The notes beneath the pieces were generated by a model. The model ran no database searches and had not been told where the DNA came from. It saw only the letters and a program-made list of their open reading frames with translations. A DNA stretch of 64,000 bases from Ailurus styani (lineage: Eukaryota > Chordata > Mammalia > Carnivora > Ailuridae): positions 382,922 to 446,921 of the forward strand of contig LNAC01000855.1 in the NCBI GenBank assembly GCA_002007465.1, written 5' to 3'. Numbering within the stretch: position 1 is the first letter of the stretch; every line of letters starts with the position of its first letter. The position numbers and the translations under genes were made by a program. Positions 44,101 to 59,100 of this stretch are shown here, piece by piece.

Positions 44101-47100
44101 CTGGTAACTTCAAACACTGACGCTCCAGGTGATGTTACCACTACCCCCAATCCAGCTACTGCCTTAGCCACGTGCCTGCCTAGGGCAAGACCTGATTCTG
44201 TCTGCCTCAGTTTCCCTACCAGCACAAGCAGGAATCAGCTGGAACCCTGGAAAGGCCTGGGAGTGGGCAGAAATTACGGAGAGGTCAGCATAAACCTTAC
44301 CTCCCCACACCCTACATCTGTCCTTTCTCTGACTAGGCTGAAACACGAGCAGAGAAACGCACATGTGCACACACACACACACACAAAGCCAGCAGATCCT
44401 GCCAAAGATGTTCCCTGAGAGGAACGCCTGGGTGGCTCAGTCGGTTAAGCAGCTGTCTTCACCCCAGGTCATGATCCCAGGGTCCTGGGATGAGTCCCAC
44501 ATGAGGCTCCTTGCTCAGCGGGGAACCGGCTTCTCCCTCTGCCTGCCACTACCCCACCTCATGTGAGCGCATACGCTCTCTGACAAATAAGATCTTTTAA
44601 AAAAAAAGATTTCATTTATTTATTTGACAGAGAGAGAAACAGCGAGAGAGGGAACACAAGCAGAGGGAGTGGGAAAAGGAGAAGCAGGCTTCCCGCCAAG
44701 CAGGGAGCCCGATGTGAAGCTTAATCCCAGGACCCCGGGATCATGACCTGAGCCACCCAGGCGCCCCCAAATAAATAACATCTTAAAAAAAAAGATGTTC
44801 CCTGAGGCTAAATATCCATTCCACCCTCACAACTAGAGAGACCTATTGCATTCGACGAATAGCTGCCCTTACTGTTAACCAAGACTAAAGGTTGGATGAG
44901 AGGCAAAGCTACGTAAACCGAGGACCCTCACCTCCTTCTTACCCTTTGCCAGGGGTTAACGGGAGGGAGGAATGGCCAAGAGCTCTAACAGCTCTCAACC
45001 TCCTTCCTCTACTGCCTGGGGGAAGGTCCCTCAAACCTCTGGAATCCCTCCTCCTCCGGCTCCCTTAAATAGTCACTATTTGCCAAAGAGTTATGTGGAG
45101 AAGCAAGACAGGAAAGCCTGGACTATCTAGAATTTAATTAAGTACGGGGGCGCCCTACCATTTGCTTTAGAGGCACCTGGGAACGGCCTCCCCACCAGGT
45201 TGCTGCCTGCCTGCCTGCCTGCTAGAAGAGCCACAGCAAGTTCTGCTAAGGACAGAAAAGGAAGCCTGGCGTCTGCAGGGAATCTAAAAACAAACCACAC
45301 AAATGTGTGTACACACAGCAGCAGGGGGAGACAGGAACCTGATCTGTTCCCCACTTGCTTCCTGGCCCAGTGGGAATCCTGGCCCCACTGAGGACATGAA
45401 CCAGGAAAAAGGCCTCCCCTGCCTGTCAAGCAGCTGTGGTGTGCACCTGGCCCATGGCCCCAAATGGCACACCCTCAGTGGAGGAGACACCCTCAGTGGA
45501 AGAGAAACCCTCAGTGGAAGAGACACCCTCAGTGGAAGAGACACCCTCAGTGGGGGAGACACCCTCAGTGGAAGAGACACCCTCAGTGGAAGAGACACCT
45601 TCAGTGGGGGAGACACCCTCCTGGGGGGAGACAGAACTCTGTCCTCTTGATAGCCTGGTCTCTGAGATGCCCGCTCTTCTAATCAAGGATTCCCATAGCA
45701 AAGATGGGGAAACTGAGGAAGCAAGGCAGAAAGAGCCCAGTGGAAACTGGTGTACATGGGAGTCCATGGGAATCTTTTCTTTCTGGCCTAGTTCAACCTC
45801 AGACACCTATATTCTGACACTGCCCATGTGATCTAGATAATAGGGTCCTGCCTTTCTTGTAAGGCCTCAGTTTCCCCATTTATAAAACAGTCAAAATTAA
45901 TCGAAGATCCATCTCCCCAACACTGATGGTCCAGGCTAATGTTTCTGGGCCCCACTGTTTTAACATTTACAGCCCCAGCTGCTTCTTCATGGCCCATGCA
46001 GACACATGTGTGGCCTCCACTTTGCCCACAGAGGCCAGGGCCAGAGGTTTTTGCTGAATCAAAGTCCTATGGGGAGAGGGCAGGAGAGAGGCAGACTCAT
46101 GCTTCCAGGAGGAGGTTATCTGAGCCTAGCAGGGTCAGGGTGGGCCACAGGATACCTCAGGAACTCAGGCTCCTACTTCCACTCCACCCAAGCCTTCACT
46201 GATGCTCACAAATCCCTAACAGGGCGTTGTGGGAGACAGCAGTGAATACTGGCTCATACAAAGGACACCCAGACCTCAGAGGCAAAACAGAGTGTAGAAA
46301 GCCAACTACCTCAGGATTCCCAACAGTAGAGGACCACAGGCTCCTAGTTAGAGGAAATAAGGCCCAGAGAGGTCAAGGAATATACCTGAGGTCATCCGGC
46401 CAGTCCACAGCTAAGCTGAGAAGCTACGGCTTTCCCAAGGTCATAGAAGGAACATGTCCTTTGAACACCTCTGGGTTCCCATGCCAGCTCTGTCACTAAT
46501 GACCTTAAGCATGTCATTTCCCTTTCCTGAGTCTCAATCTTCTCATCTGTCTCATTGGATAACGATTCCAATTTTGCAGATGAATCTGAGGCACCCAGCT
46601 GAATGCCAGCAAATAGTCAGGGTCAAGGAACAACACCGGGACCCTATGTGTGCAATCCCCTCTCCAACTCCAGCCTTTAGTTATGTGCTCCTTCTACCAT
46701 GGAATGTGTGGCAGGAAGCTAGAACCTGTAGGCTTTCTCACCAGAGCTCGGAGCAACTAGTGCCTGTTCCTGCACAAGCTAGGCTGGAAGCAGAGGGGCA
46801 GCAGAAAACCCAAGGAGAGAGTCCCCTTCCCAGGCACATGTCCTGTTGCACTCTGCCCCAGGGAAACCTCCAGATGAGGCCTAGAGACCCAGGGGCCATG
46901 TACTTCCAGGGAGTGGCCATGGGGCTTCTGAGGTTTTACAGAGAAAAGCCAAGGGCAGCCCAGTTGGGGGAAATGGGTAGCCATAGTGCTGATAAGGAAA
47001 GGCCTTCAACCTGCCGCGGTCAGCTCTTCCTGTAAGCTCAGGCCCTTTACTGGAAGGCCTTAGAGGGGGGAGGTGTCAGACGATGTTTGGGGAGGTCAGC

Positions 47101-50100
47101 CGGATGGACACACATGAAAATTTTGCTGCTGATATGGGTTACTACACAAGCCAGGTCCTTACTAGCCCCAACATCTGCCTCCAAGGGTGCCTGAGACCAA
47201 GGTGCCCTGCTGCATTTTCTTACACTCACTCCACCAGCAGCCCGTTTGCCCCACATCCAGTCTGAGGCTTCAGCACAGAGCCTAGCACCTAACAGGCCCT
47301 GAATTATTCTCTTTGCCTTCCTTTGGTCCAAGATGCCGCAAACCCAGCTCTTTCTCTAGGAAACATCCCAGGAAGAACAAAGGCTTGAGCCACAGGAGTA
47401 GAAAGGGTAGGATTTTTCCAGCCCAGCAGAGTCCACTGCCTGAGTCTCTTCCGCTTAATAGAACGGGGAGGCAAGGACTCAACCCAACTACACTTCTTCT
47501 ACTCATTCAACAAACATTTGTGGCTCTGAGACGCAACTGAAAACAGCATTCAGGCTTCACCAATGCTACTGTTGCCTGAGGGTCTACCACGTGTGTTGGG
47601 CACAAAAGGGATTTACTGAAGTGATCTCATGTAACCTTTACAACTCTGGGTCTTTGGCCTCCTGTTACAGCCTCAGAAACAGGCTCAGGAAAACAGAGCT
47701 GCCTGCCCAAGTTCAGACCAAGAATCAGTGACACAGTCAGAAGTGGAGTTGGTCCAGGCCACCAGTAGACATGGGGCTAGCTACACAGTGAGAGAATAGC
47801 AGGCTCTGTAAGGACTCAAGGAGTCCTTCAGAATCAATACCATTTAACAGATGGGAAAACGGAGTTTTTGAATCACGACCAGAACTAGAAGATAGGGCTT
47901 CTGACTTCTTCTTCAAGGCTCCTATCAGAGGGTCCTTTTCCCTGGTAGATAGCAGAGCCCCCACGGAAGGGTCACATCACAAGCCCAAATTCCCCTGGAC
48001 ACTAGCCCAAGGCTTTATTTTATTTTATTTTTTTAAAGACTTTATTTATTTGACACAGAGAGAGATCAGATCACAAGTAGGCAAATAGGCAGGCAGAGAG
48101 AGAGGAGGAAGCAGGCTCCCCGCTGAGCAGGGAGCCCGATGCGGGCCTGGATCCCAGGACCCTGAGATCATGACCTGAGCCAAAGGCAGAGGCTTTAACC
48201 CACTGAGCCACCCAGGCGCCCTAGCACAAGGCTTTAGAGCTGCCTGCTGGGTCAGATTCAGAGCCAGATCGGCCTCAAAGTTGTCACTCAGGGGCACCTG
48301 GGTGGCTCAATCATTAAGCGTCTGCCTTCGGCTCAAGTCATGATCCCAGGGTCCTGGGATCGAGCCCTTCATCGGGCTCCCTGCTGGGCAGGAAGCCTGC
48401 TTCTCCCTCTTCCACTCCCCCTGCTTGTGTTTCCTCTCTCACTGTCTCTCTCTGTCAAATAAATAAATAAGTAAATCTAAAAAAAAAAAAGATGTCGCTC
48501 AGACTGGATGTTCTTAAGGAATTATCAATGTTGTTAGGTAGGATAATGACACTTTGGTTATGTTAGGAAAGAAAGAATCCCCATCTGTCAGAGAAACATA
48601 CATAAATATTTCATAAATACAAAATGATTTGACGTTGGGGTTTTGCTTTAAAAATACTCTTGTTACAGGAGAATGAAAAAGAGTGGGCAGGGTAGTGATG
48701 AAACAAGGCTGGCCATGTGTTGATGACTACTTTAAAGATGAATGATGGGTACATAAGAATTCACTACTCTACTTTTGTATAAGTTTAAAAAAATTCTATG
48801 ATCCCAGGGTGACAGCAGTGTGCTGTGTTTAAGAACATGGACCTTGGACTAACCCAAACCAGAGACTCCCAACTCTATTATCTGACCCTGGGCAAGTCAC
48901 TTCCCTGCTCTAAGCTGCTTTCCTCTTTTGACAAATGGAAACCACAACAGTCCCTACAATTACCTAGCTTGGAAGAGAATAAAAAAGGGTTTCCTTTACT
49001 GTCTGACAGTGCAATCTGTCCCAAAGTAACATTACTTTTTATCACTATTATTGTTATTATTATCACTTTCACACCACTGCACTGCCTCATGACCAAAGAT
49101 AGAGGCCAGATACTAACTTGAAACTGGGGTCTGGAGTCCCTGAAACACCAGTAAACTCAAGCCCCAACCCCGTCTCAGGGGTTACTCCTAAACACTAAAA
49201 CAGCTCAGGGGCAGCCCTAGGCCCCTGAAGGCTGAGGCACAGACTCACCTACAGCCCGGAAGAGACAGGCGCCGTCCTCCTTCATCTGCTTGATGATGAA
49301 GCCCTTCTTGTCTCTCAGGGCCTTTTCAAACCAGTGCTCCTGCTGGAGGGAAGAGGTGGGGGTCAGCAACAGGAAAGGCCTGTACCCCCTCCCCAGGGCC
49401 CTGCCTTCCAGTTACTGAAGGGCCCAGCTAACTGGCTGAGAGAACACTGGGCAGGGTCAAGTCCCTAGCCCTGCTTGACACTCCATGCACGTGGAGGAGG
49501 AGACCCTTTCTTTTAGGGAATTAGTCATTGTGTGAGCAGAAGACTTGCTCCCCAAAGGGTCTCATCTGTTTTCTGATTGGCCCTGCTGACCATATTGGGA
49601 ATCCAATAGTGGGCTCCCACAGGCAGCCAGAGGCCCAGACCTGGCAAGTACCAGGGGGGGGTCGGGGGGAGTTGCGGAGGGACATGGCTCTATCTCAAGG
49701 AGTTTCACCAGTTCACCTGGGGACCCCCTAGACACTGAAGGTAGGGAAGATGTTGAGGAGGGAGTAACTGGCTAAAGCCTAGATCCCAAGCCCTACATAT
49801 AGCTAGGGAATGTCAAGATATATCATATAAGGCAAATGCATACACTGTATGATCTCACTTATAACTGAATACATCTCACGTATATACGTACGTGCATACA
49901 AACACATAAAAGTTGCGAAGACCATACAACAAAATATCCCTAAAAGTTGGTATTACAGGTGATTTTATTTGACCTTCCTCATGAGAGGTATGCAATCCCT
50001 TGTCCAAAATTCCAAAACTCAGAAAGCTTTGAAAACCAAAGTCTTCCTCTAACGCATCTGCCATCATAACCTGACCTCAGCTGGTAAGAACTTATTTATC

Positions 50101-53100
50101 CCACTTGGAGGTGAATATTCAAACAGTTCCATGCAGAAACATTCAGGTGTTTGGTTATGAGGTACTACCACAGACCCCACCAGAGGTGTCACATAACACA
50201 TAGTATACACACCAGGTGATTTTTCTAAATTCTGAAATTTCTCTAAATTCCAAAGCACATCTGACCCCAAAGGTTCAGGTTCCATGAGCCTGTACAAATG
50301 GGTATCTTAAGACTTAAAAAAATAATGGAGAGATGAACAGGCAGAAAAGGGCGTGTTTAGGGCAGTGAAACTACTCTGTATGGTACCTTACACATCCTTA
50401 TACATTTGTCCAAACCCACAGACTGTATAACACCAAAAGTGAACCCTATAGTGAACTGTGGACCCTGGGTGATTATGATGTGTCCTACATGGACACTGAC
50501 TGTAACAAATGCATCACTCTGGTGGGGAGGGTGTTAATAATGGGGGAGACTATGCACATGTGAGTGCAGGGGGTATGTGGGAACTCCCTGTCAATATGGG
50601 AACTCTTGTTCAGTTTTGCTGTGAACCTAAAACTGCTCTTAAAAATTAAGTCGATTATAAAAATAATGTCCACGTGTCACTGAAAACATATTTTCCATTT
50701 CAAAACAAAACCAGAAGCAGCAGACCTTTCCCAGGCCCCTCACGCCCTCTGCTGGCCACCAGAAGCAGCCAGCCTTATCCAGCATCCAGGCTATGGACCA
50801 GGAATCCCAAACCTGCTCCTCTGGGACACCACCTGCCCAGGGATTTAGAGGATCCGGGCTAACTCTGACTAGACAGAGGGGATCAATTCTCTGCAGGCCA
50901 CTTTTCCCCAGCTCAAGTGAGCGAAAAATCCCAGCAGAGGAGGAAGTACAAGGTTCGGAGTCCCTGCATTCCAACCCCAGGCTTGTAACTCACTTGCTGT
51001 GTGATTTCAGGTAAATTACCTGAACTCTCTAAGCCTCAGTTTCCTACCAAATGAGGGAAACGTGATCTACCTGACAGAGGTGTCAAGAAGCTCAGAGGAG
51101 CTTCAGGACCTGAAAAGGCTTGGTGAATAACAGGTCCTCAGCCACAGAAGGGGCAAGACTGGCCCAGACAGAGACCGTGTACAACTAAGAGGCTCTCAAC
51201 AAGTCTCATGGGAGTGGCTGGACAGTGGGGGGTGAAGAGGGGGTGATGAGGGAGTACTAAGCAGCCTCACCATTAGGGCCCACACCCCAGGAAGGTGTGG
51301 CTGGCTTGCCAGAGACGACAAAGGCACCTGGAAGCCCTTAATGGGCTTCAATGGACAGCACGGAGACTCATTTGTGCAGAACACTCCAGCACATGCCTCT
51401 CCTGCCCCAGAGGCTGTGGACTAGCTTTCTCCCAGTCCATCCCTGCCCTGCATGGATAGCTGTCTCCCAACACCATGGTACCTGCCCCGGCCAGGAGTGA
51501 CCAGCAGGGAAGCTGCAACTATGACTATAGGCCCACACTGAGCAGGAAGAAAAGTTCCAAAGAAGGGCATATAGTAACCTCCTGCCCTTGAGTGCATGGG
51601 GAAAAGGAGATTGAGGGGGAAGGGGATCAAAGAGGAGGAGGGGGGTCCTACTTATTCCTCCAACAAGGGTCTGCCAGAAGCTGCCAAATCAGACCCTGAC
51701 TGTAGTAATCCTGAAAATGAGGACAGAGAAATGAATCAGACTTGATCTCTACCCTCCATAAGCTCACAAACTGCTGGGGGTGGGGGGAATGGGGAAACAG
51801 GGAATGACCACACACAAGTGTGAGCAGGGCAGTGAAAGAGCTGAACACGGTGCTATGAAACACAGAAGGGACCTCGCCAATCATTAAGCCTGGCACCAGA
51901 GAAGAGGTGCCACCCGACAGAAGAATTAAAACACGAAGACCTCCAGAAATGCTTGTTAACCGGGTAAGAATCACTTCTGGGGGCACCTGGCTGGCTCAGT
52001 CGGAGGAGCACATGACTCTTGATCTTGGGGTGGTGAGTTCAAGCCCCACGGTGGGTGTACAGATTACCTAAATAAATTAATTTTAAAAATCACTTCAGTC
52101 ACTTCTACCACAAAGTACCAGGGATGCCAGAGGCTCATCAGTGAGTCCGGCACAACTAAAGTCCTGGGTAGGGCTATGCAGGCAACAGGGTGGGGCCAGG
52201 AAGGAAGACGAACTCCTATTAGCCAAATGCCTGCCCCGTGCCAGATGCCTCATGCAAAAGGTGACTTCATTTAATTGTTCTTACCACAGCGCAGGTGGCA
52301 GTGAGTATTATCCTCATTTGACAAAGGCAAAAAGAGCTGGGGTTTGGGCACCAACAGAGCCTAGTAAAGAGGCAATAGGGGAGGCCTCATGAGCCACAAC
52401 ATGGAGACATACCTGGCAGCCCATCCTGAGAAAGTCTTGGTTTGTCCCTAAAAATGAAGGAGGCCTGAGCATACCCTTTGCACAAGTAGGGCTTTTGGTT
52501 CTGGGACGATCTGGGCCTAGATCTGGAGGCCAAATCACAACCCTCCCACTGGCTTTGGCACCAGCAGCCTTAAGGGCTTTGGGTCTGGCTGAAACCCTGC
52601 CTCTCCCTTTGGGGAGAGAAAACAGGGCTCCAGGAGACTTCAGAGTCCCAGAAGCCCCGAGCTTAGTCTCCCCCTTCCTCTGGCTGGACAGGAGCCTCTG
52701 GGAAAGAGGCCAACTTGGGAGCTGTTTAGGAAAGTGGCCCAGGAAGTAAAGGCTGGTGGGAGAAAGGGATGGCAGCTAATCTTGCCACTGATAAATTTTA
52801 GCTGCATCAATACTCTGGCCTGAGAAAGTCCAGACAATGAATCTTACAAGCCCACTGCTGGGCCTGTGGGCGAGTCCCTCCACATCCCTGAGCCTCCACA
52901 AGGGGGCTGGGCGAAGCTCCGACATCAGGGGATCCCAGGGACAAGACTCTGCAACCTACTGGTCCAAAGGCCCAAGAGCAGTTGAAGCAGACTGTGGGAC
53001 CCAACTGGCTTAGGTTCCAATGCAGCTCCACCAATTATCAGCCATGTGATGAACCACTCTGAAAGCTCCACAGTTTTCCAATCTGTGAAATGGGGTAACA

Positions 53101-56100
53101 AGCTTCCCAATAATAGGGTAACTGGAAAGACTCAAATGTTACAGGACTTTGGCCAGTAGGAAGGTACTTAATGGGTTCTCCTCTTCTCCCTGGAAGGGAA
53201 ACAAGAACACTCCTGTAGGAGGCCTAATGACGACCACCCAAAGATATCAGGCCTTAATTCCTGGAATCTGTAAATGCTACTTAGTAAGGAACAAGGGTTT
53301 TCAGCGATTAAGTTAAGTGATTCACTTCAGCGATTAAGATTGAAGTGATTAAGTTAAGGATCTTGAGATGGAGAGATTATCTTGGGAGTACATGGATAGG
53401 ACCTAAATGCAATCACAAGCGTCCTTAGAACAGCAGATGAAGACCTGACATAGAAGGGGAGACTGCACATGAACAGGGAAGACGGTGTGAAACAGGCAGA
53501 GGATGGAGTGATGCAGCCACAAACCAAGGAAAGCCAGCAGCCACCAGAAGCAGGTGAAGAGTACTGGATTCTCCCTAGAGCTCCTGCAGCATGTGCAGCC
53601 CTACGAACACCTTGATTTTGGCCTAGTGAAACTGATTTTGGACTTCGGGCTTCCAGCACTGTGAGAGGAGAAATTTATGTTGTTCTAGACCACTCAGTTT
53701 GTGGTAATTTGTCATAGCAGGCACAGGAAAAGAACACAAACCCCCCTTGAAGCCCTCCCTGGTGGGAGCCATGAGGCAATATGGCGTGGTTCCAGTCGCA
53801 CAGGATCCACCTCTGTAGCATCCCCCCAGGGAGAGGATGAGAATGAAGGTAGCAGGGCCTCGAATTCCCCCTCCCCAATCCGAGTCTGGGAAGCTACTGA
53901 CCCTGCCTATCAATGAAGAGCTGCCACTGAAAGGTGAGGGGGGCAGGGGAAGATGGCAACAGGAGTGGCAGCTCTCGGGCAGATGTCTTTTCAGAGCCCA
54001 GGGCCAAGAGATGTTTAATATTCCGGCCTTCATAGCTCTGTCCCAGCAAGCCTGATGCCAAGACCACCCCTCTCTCCCCCCAAAACTCCCAGGAACACTG
54101 GCTCAGCTCCATGGGCAAAACACAGGCAACCCATCCAATGAAAAACAGGCACACTGCTAAGGAATAACAGTAGCTCTCCAGGGCAAAGGAATGGGAAAAG
54201 AGCAAGGCCCCCGAACCTACCACTGTGCCACTGAGGGGACGAGGAGAGAGGAGGTGGGTTAAAAAACGAAGATTCTATTATTCTGCAACAACAACAAACG
54301 AAGTACTGATGCATGCTACGACATGAGGCTAGAAAAAAATACGCTAAGTGAAGCCAGATACAAAGAACTGCACGTTGTATAATTTAATATGAACCACTCA
54401 GAATAGACAAATCAATCAAGATGAAAAGTAGATTAGTAGTTGCTGGGGGCTGGGAGGCGATGAGGGGACTAGAGAATGATGATGGTGCAGGGTTTCTTTG
54501 CAAGTCATAAAAATCTTCTAAAATTGATCATGACGGTAGGTGCACAACTCTGTGAATACACTAAAAGCTACTGAATTGTATGCTTTAAATTGGTGAATCC
54601 TATGGTGTGTGAATGGTATCTCAATAAAGTCGTTAAAATTAAACAAATCCAAGGGCCTACAGCACTAGCAGAGGAGAAGAAAGCCAAACGCTGCTTGAAA
54701 CTTTGCAGCATACCCCCAACAAGCCAAAGGGCCTCACCTCAAAACTTCCAAAATGGGTAGGAGGAATGGGGAGCAAGGAATTAAAGAAGAGATCACAACT
54801 AGCTTCCGAGAAAGGAGTCCAGCCTCTTTCCTATTACCTATTTTAAGGATGGAGAAACTGAGGCCCAGATAGGGGAAGTGCCTGAAGATGTAGGACTCAA
54901 ACCCAGACAGCCCAGGCAGGGTTTACTTCCTGCTATAAGACTCTCTCCCTGCCAAAGGAACCAGCAGGTTCCTAGATGCCAAAGCTCGGCTGTTACAAAG
55001 GATTCCAGAAGAACCAGATGATCCTGGGGAAACTGCAAGAGAAGAATGAGCCAAACTCTGAGGCGGGCCAGGTCTGGTATTCATACACTCAATAACCCTG
55101 GGCGTTGGGTGGCCGTTTTTTTTATATGGGTGGCCTTTTGAAGAAAAAAGAAGAAGCTGAATGTTTGCCTAAAGCCATTAAAGAGTCAAGCAGGAGATCT
55201 TGGGGTTTGAACTCAGGCCTGCCCAGCTCCAAAGCCCAAACTTTTTCCACACTACCTCCACACCATCCTGTAAGCCCCCTGACAGGCAACCCCCAACCTT
55301 ATTCACCGTAACACAGCTGGACATAAAAATCACTGTCTGCCATCCCTGAGCCTCACACTGAATAGACACCTGTCCTGCCCACTAAGCTTGGATGGCAGGG
55401 AGGGAAGAAAGAGGCAAAGGGGGGGGAAGAGAAAGAGGAACCCAGATTTTTCCTCAAAAGACACCCACTGTTCTCTGTCGCCTCCAGGTCCAGAGGGCTT
55501 TGGCCTGAGTTCCCTAAAATCCCAAAGCTAAACAACACTTCACCAGTTCCTTACCTGACCAATGTGGAAACGGAGACCCAAAGAACATAGCCCTAGCTAT
55601 TCTGGTTCATCCAGCAAAGCTCCAGCAGAGCCAGAGAGGGAACCCTGGGAACCCAGGTACCCTGGCTACAGTGCCAGGTCCAGCTTCTCCCACCACTGGA
55701 GCGTGCATGTCCCCCTCTGAAAATGCTCTGTGGGGGTCCTCAAGCTCAGGAGACTTACAAGCCACTCTCTTCACAGCGTAGATTCAGTAAGGCAGCTATG
55801 CCTGGAAAAGGAAACCCTTGATCCTACCACCTCCCCAGCACCAGGATCCCAGGGTGCCAAAAGGGCTCCTACGGTAGTCACAGCATCTGAATGAACAAGA
55901 AGTCTTAGAACAAGGATTCACCATCTGGGCTTCCTCTCAACAACTCCTCTCTTTCCCAGGAGATCTAATGGGCCTCCAAGGCTACAAATGCCCCAGGTGA
56001 CAGTTCAGGACCAAGACTGGAGCATCAGGAAGAATCTTTCCTCTTCTCATCCCCCAAAAGTCCCCAGTTGGATGAGGTGAGGCAGAGAGAAGCATCTTAT

Positions 56101-59100
56101 TCTCCTTTTCGTCCCAAGAAGTGTGAGGACAGGAAAAGCCTTTCCTCTGTCATTGGGGAGACGTCCTGCAGCCATAGAGCTTAACTTCCATGTTCTTATG
56201 GAAATAAGTATGAAAGAGGGAGCCTAGGGGATGCGAAGGGGGTGGAAGGAGAGGTCCTTCTAGTCACCATGGCAGCACACAACTTTCTTCCTTTATGTCC
56301 TTGGGACCACGGACGTAGCACCCCCTATTTTTGTGGAGAAAAGGCAGATCCCCCCAACCAGTAAGAGAAACAATTGGTGGCCCTGACCATGCGGGCCCAG
56401 ACAATTGATTTTACCTGCAGTAGTCAAGGGTAGAAAGGGAGCAAAGAGAGGGTGCTCAAGACAAGGTCCTGGCCCCTGTGAAATACAGAAAGATTTATCT
56501 GAACCAAGGGAAAGAGAAATATGGGTAGTGAATTTCCCTGGAGTGGGGATGTCTCTGGTGAGAAAAAAGCTTGTTGAAAGCAATTTAGGAAGCCCAAAAC
56601 ATTTCCCTGATCCTCAAAGTGAGAAGCAAACAGAGCTGGGTCAGGGAGAGACTCAGAATATCTCCTAGTTCTTCAGGGGAGGCCTCAGCCACCACATCCC
56701 CAGTACCTGGCAACCTTCTCATAGAGAGTAGGGAGACCTTCATCCTGGCCTCAGGGGCTCAGGTAAGGGGTTCTATAACTATGAAGAGCACCGAGGTCTT
56801 TCTGTTCAATGCGGGAGGCCTCAGGCCACATCGGAGAAGACCTCATGTCCCTCTCACTGGTGAGAAAGGACTGCCTGGTTGTAGGGTGGTGGAGAATCTC
56901 ATACACAAGAGGGATCTCAGGCCCCTCCCTAAGATGAAGAATCTCTTGTCCCTGAGAAGCTTACGGCCCTGGGAAGAGGTTCAGACTCTTCCTCAGAATC
57001 CCATTCTAGGGCGCCTGGGTGGCTCAGTGGGTTAAAGCCTCTGCCTTCGGCTCAGGTCATGATCTCAGGGTCCTGGGATCCAAGCCTGCCTGCATCGGGC
57101 TCCCTCCTCGAGGCAAGGAGCCTGCTTCCTTCTCTCTCTGCCTGCCTCTCAGCCTACTTGTGATCTCTCTCTGTCAAAATAAATAAAATCTTAAAAAAAA
57201 AAAGAATCCCATTCTATCCATGTCCCAAGGGTAGTGGGTATTTCTCAGGATTTAGTTCACAAGAGGTCTGAGGCTCAAGTCTCCAAGGCAAAGTATCTTA
57301 TGTCCCTAAAAGGTCCCTATGGCTGGAGTACATATATGCTACCTGAAGTGAGGTGACAATTAGAACTCGAAGGCCAGACTCAGGTCTCAGGTCCTAAGGT
57401 GGGCTGAGTTGTCTCACACACTGAAGAGAAAGTTTAAACCCTTAGGGGGGGACCCAAGACCCTATTCCCCAGGGACTAAGGGCCCAAGGTGGAAGGAGTC
57501 TTTCTGTTCCCGAGGAATACCTTAAATTCCTTGAGGGGAAAGCCCAGACCTCATCTCTAGAGACACGCCAGTCACTGAGGTATGTACGGGTCTCATCCTC
57601 GAGGGCACGCTCAAGTGTCCTTGGCGCAATGGGTCTCAGGCCCTGAAGGCAGACTTAGATCCATGGGGAGGCCTCAGGCTCCATCTCTGGGACTCCATGC
57701 TGCCCATATTCCCTGAAGAGTGGTAGCAGACTACAGTTCCTGAAGCAGGGATCTTATATCCCTGACAAGAAGCTCAGGCCCAAGGCACCTGGGTGGCTCA
57801 GTTAAGCTTCTGCCTTAGGCTCAGATCATTATCCTGGAGTCCTGGGATGAGCCCCACATCAGGCTCCCTGCTCAGCAGAGAGTCTTACTTCTCTCTCCCT
57901 CTGCTCCTCCCCCACCCCCCACCCCCAGCTCACGCTCTCTGTCAAATAAATAAAATCTTAAAAAAAAGCAGCAGCTCACGCCCTTGAAGTAGGGGGTGCT
58001 CAGATCCCTGATGCAGGGAGAGAAGGGCCTGTTATGTGCCTAAAGTGTGTTTCAGTCCTTCCTATATCCCTGTGTTTGTGTGTTGGGGGAAGTGTGTGAA
58101 ACCCCCCAAGGTGAACACTCAGATACCAATCCCTGATGAGAAAGGACCTCTAAAGACCTCACCTTGCCTGGGACTTCTATGTGCGGGGTATCCATCTCCC
58201 CAAGTCTTCAGATCCTGTCTCTGTAAGCCCCTGTCCATAAACAGGGGGACCTTGGGCTCAAGTGCCCAAAAGAGTGAGCCTTATTTTCTTGAAGAAAGGT
58301 TCAGGCTGGGGAGGTTGGAGGAGAGAAGAGCTGAAGGCCTATCACTTAAAAGAAGCTTAAGCTCCTAGAGAGAAATTAAAATCCAGACTCTTTGGCCCCA
58401 ACAAGGTCTCTGACCACTGAAAGGAAGATTGGACCATTGTCGGGCGCCTGGGTGGCTCAGTGGGTTAAAGCCTCTGCCTTCGGCTCAGGTCATGATCCCA
58501 GGGTCCTGGGATCGAGGCCCACATCGGGCTCTCTACTCAGCAGGGAGCCTGCTTCCTCCTCTCTTTTCTCTCTCTGCCTGCCTCTCTGCCTACTTGTAAT
58601 CCCTCTCTCTGTGTCAAATAAATAAATAAAATCTTAAAAAAAAAAAGATTGGACCGTTGTCACTTAGCTAAGGGACGAATCTCATGTACCTTAGTAGTTT
58701 CTAGTCCCTGAGCATTAGTTTTGGCTCTCATCCCCAAAGGGAAGAGAATCTTTTCTCCCTGAAAAAAATCTTATTTCCCTGGAGAAAAATTCAAAAGATA
58801 TCCTTCTCTAAACGGATATTATGGATCAGGCTCTTGATTCTAGAAGAGGGAGTCTCAGGTCCTTGAAGGCAGGCTTAAGACCCTTAAAGTCTCAGACTCC
58901 ACTGCTAGGTGGTCCCGGGCCGTGTCCCTCTGAGAAGGAACGGGGGGGGGTGTTTGTCCTGTATAGACCGTCTCAGACCCCTGAAAAGGGTTTAGGTATC
59001 TTGGGGACGCTCGAAATTCCCCTGAGGTCTCCACCTTACCTGTGTTCCCTTGGAGGAGGAGTCTTAGACCCTTATCCCAGAGGAAAGAAAATCTCAAGGC

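Noticed and set aside
45426..45831. Open frames with TPSVEE-type hexapeptide repeats on both strands
   Set aside because: Direct product of an 18-bp minisatellite in an intron; no splice sites or conserved flanking exons.
53215..53745. Possible endogenous retrovirus
   Set aside because: Only an old solo-LTR-like fragment; no gag, pol or env-like frame nearby.
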